NCBI RefSeq assembly: GCF_023684385.1
Contig: NZ_JAGSOJ010000002.1
Location: forward strand, 806,001-870,000
From: Oceanirhabdus seepicola
GTDB lineage: Bacteria; Bacillota; Clostridia; Clostridiales; Clostridiaceae
Reading direction: 5' to 3'
Length of the DNA stretch: 64,000 nt
The notes beneath the pieces were generated by a model. That model did no database searches. It saw only the letters and a list, made by a program, of their open reading frames with translations, and was not told the DNA's origin. This document shows, piece after piece, positions 62,766 through 64,000 of this stretch (position 1 is the first letter of the stretch; each line of letters begins with the position of its first letter). Both the position numbers and the translations under genes were made by a program.

Positions 62766-62772
62766 ACTATTG

Positions 62773-63144
62773 TTAGTAGCTTTTTTTTGTTTTATCAATT
62801 TCTTTTTTTAGTATTAGATTTATAGCCTTTTCACAATCTTCATCATTTTCATTAAGACACCAGGCTTTATTAAAGAAATAAAGAGCATCTTTATTATTTC
62901 CTAATAGAGCATAACAATAAGCAAGGTTGAAATAATATTTGCTTTCATCTTTTAAACGGATAGCTTTTTTGAGGAGGTAAATAGCATCCGGATATTTCTT
63001 TAGTTTTATGTGACATACAGAAGAATTATAATAGCAACTTGCAGAATTTGAACTATCTTCATCTAAGGCTCTTTCATAGAAGGCTATTGCTTTCTCGTAA
63101 TCTTTAGAATTATACATTACATTTGCTTTTGAAAAGTAATCCAT
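62773..63144 (-). CDS. Small TPR repeat protein
   Basis: A 123-residue protein made of three tetratricopeptide repeats: ANVMYNSKDYEKAIAFYERA, ASCYYNSSVCHIKLKKYPDA and YYFNLAYCYALLGNNKDALY. There is no signal peptide, so it is a cytoplasmic protein-binding module of unknown partner. GAAGGAGGAGA before the ATG supports the start. It is upstream of tetR on the same strand, separated by a terminator. Confidence 0.8.
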   Translation of the reverse strand: MDYFSKANVMYNSKDYEKAIAFYERALDEDSSNSASCYYNSSVCHIKLKKYPDAIYLLKKAIRLKDESKYYFNLAYCYALLGNNKDALYFFNKAWCLNENDEDCEKAINLILKKEIDKTKKSY

Positions 63145-63387
63145 GGTCTCCTCCTTCAGTTATTATATTTGAATTATATCCATTTTTAATATTAATATTC
63201 CAAAATTTAGATTTTTATTACTCAATAGAGGAAATGGTGTATAGGATTTTGCAATGTAAAATATTTATAAAAAAAAGGTTTTTTTGTTTTATTAATTTAT
63301 GTGATGAATTATAATATTAATATAAACAAATGGTTTGTAATAAATTGGTTGATAAATAAAATAATTCAAATTATTAAGGAGAAAGAA
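63145..63387. other. Divergent intergenic region TPR / wecB
   Basis: A 243-bp AT-rich gap that should hold both promoters. No hairpin repeat or extra gene is visible. AAGGAGAAAGAA before 63388 is the wecB ribosome binding site. Confidence 0.4.
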
Positions 63388-64000
63388 ATGAAAGTTTTGA
63401 AAGTATTATTAATATTTGGAACAAGGCCTGAAGCTACTAAGATGGCTTCGGTTATTAAAGCGTTAGAAAAAAGTGAATTAATTGAATATAAGATTTGTGT
63501 TACAGCACAGCATAGAGAGATGCTGGATACAATATTAGAAATATATGATATAACCCCTGATTATGATTTGGATATTATGAAGAATAAGCAAAGTTTATCA
63601 CATATTACTAGCAGCATACTTATTAGAATTGAAGAAATTTTAGAGCTTGAAAAACCAGATATGGTCTTAGTTCATGGTGACACTACTACAACATTTTCTT
63701 CCGCACTTGCAGCCTTCTATAAAAAAATCAAGGTAGGTCATATTGAAGCTGGATTGAGGAGTTTTAACAAGTATTTACCTTATCCAGAGGAGATAAATAG
63801 AAGATTGACTGGGGTAATGGCAGATTTTCATTTTGCCCCAACTGAATTCGCAAAACAGAACCTATTAAGGGAAGGGGTAAATGAAGCGAACATATTTGTT
63901 ACAGGAAATACTGGAGTAGATGCTGTTGATATGAGTATTGAAGAAGATTATGTTTTTGAAAATGAAATATTAAATACAATAGATTATGAGAAGCATAGAA
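63388..64000 (+). CDS. wecB: UDP-N-acetylglucosamine 2-epimerase (non-hydrolysing), 5' part
   Basis: Interconverts UDP-GlcNAc and UDP-ManNAc, the precursor of teichoic acid linkage units and other surface polysaccharides. The 204 codons present have [28 protein letters not shown] (here [11 protein letters not shown]), [39 protein letters not shown] and [27 protein letters not shown]. The protein is usually about 370 residues, so a little over half is here and the gene continues past the window. AAGGAG 6 bp before the ATG. Confidence 0.95.
   Translation, partial: MKVLKVLLIFGTRPEATKMASVIKALEKSELIEYKICVTAQHREMLDTILEIYDITPDYDLDIMKNKQSLSHITSSILIRIEEILELEKPDMVLVHGDTTTTFSSALAAFYKKIKVGHIEAGLRSFNKYLPYPEEINRRLTGVMADFHFAPTEFAKQNLLREGVNEANIFVTGNTGVDAVDMSIEEDYVFENEILNTIDYEKHR

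Overview
The window looks like a chromosomal segment of a low-GC, anaerobic Firmicute of the class Clostridia. The evidence is the strongly AT-rich codon use, strong GGAGG-type ribosome binding sites, frequent TTG/GTG starts, a clostridial-type free-standing MurG, a B12-dependent class II ribonucleotide reductase, a panG-panBCD operon and clostridial RecX and YaaR proteins. I cannot name the species. I see no rRNA, tRNA, CRISPR array, prophage, plasmid gene or transposase. Almost everything is housekeeping or envelope biology, broken up by several families of short palindromic repeats that fill many of the gaps between genes.

Layout. 1-6450: clpB, then on the minus strand murT-gatD (lipid II amidation) and a CapA-like protein. 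6900-16600: a membrane-anchored TPR protein, pckA, a transglutaminase-fold pseudoenzyme paired with uppP, a 6-phosphofructokinase, a beta-lactamase-fold pseudoenzyme and plsC. 16900-24000: gapN, yaaR and two small coiled-coil genes, a DUF378 protein, and the minus-strand pantothenate operon panG-panB-panC-panD. 24000-35200: a chemotaxis receptor, a small membrane protein, an amidohydrolase, a two-component system next to a three-gene ABC exporter (arranged like the Bacillus LnrJK-LnrLMN lipopeptide/polyene resistance locus), and an XRE regulator broken by an in-frame TGA. 35400-48900: class II RNR with a pair of NrdR boxes, a gamma carbonic anhydrase-like protein, a phosphodiester glycosidase, free-methionine sulfoxide reductase, a calcium-type P-ATPase, a split ChrA transporter and glutamine-dependent NAD synthetase. 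49190-64000: a YceG-TelA pair, murG, a cytidine deaminase relative, a CoA-disulfide reductase gene with its middle deleted, an M24 peptidase, larE-larB without larC, tcdA, an M16 peptidase, recX, a CvpA-transglutaminase fusion, a TetR regulator, a TPR protein and the 5' part of wecB, which runs off the end.

How it fits together. Several unlinked loci serve the cell envelope: lipid carrier recycling (uppP), lipid II synthesis (murG) and amidation (murT/gatD), phospholipid synthesis (plsC), UDP-ManNAc supply (wecB) and a secreted glycosidase. Carbon flow is represented by pckA, pfk and gapN, cofactors by pantothenate, NAD and part of the nickel-pincer pathway.

Most interesting to follow up: (1) a TetR locus with two matching TAGAACGTGTTCT operators, symmetrical divergent promoters, a predicted leaderless tetR mRNA and a rightward transcript of about 140 nt with no gene in it; (2) a 108-bp GC-rich element present twice, with two hairpins showing compensatory base changes; (3) a 160-bp near-palindromic element present twice at about 96 percent identity, placed right after stop codons; (4) two catalytically dead enzyme folds; (5) a consensus promoter followed at once by a terminator-like hairpin in front of plsC. 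I did not find a clearly new multi-gene system.
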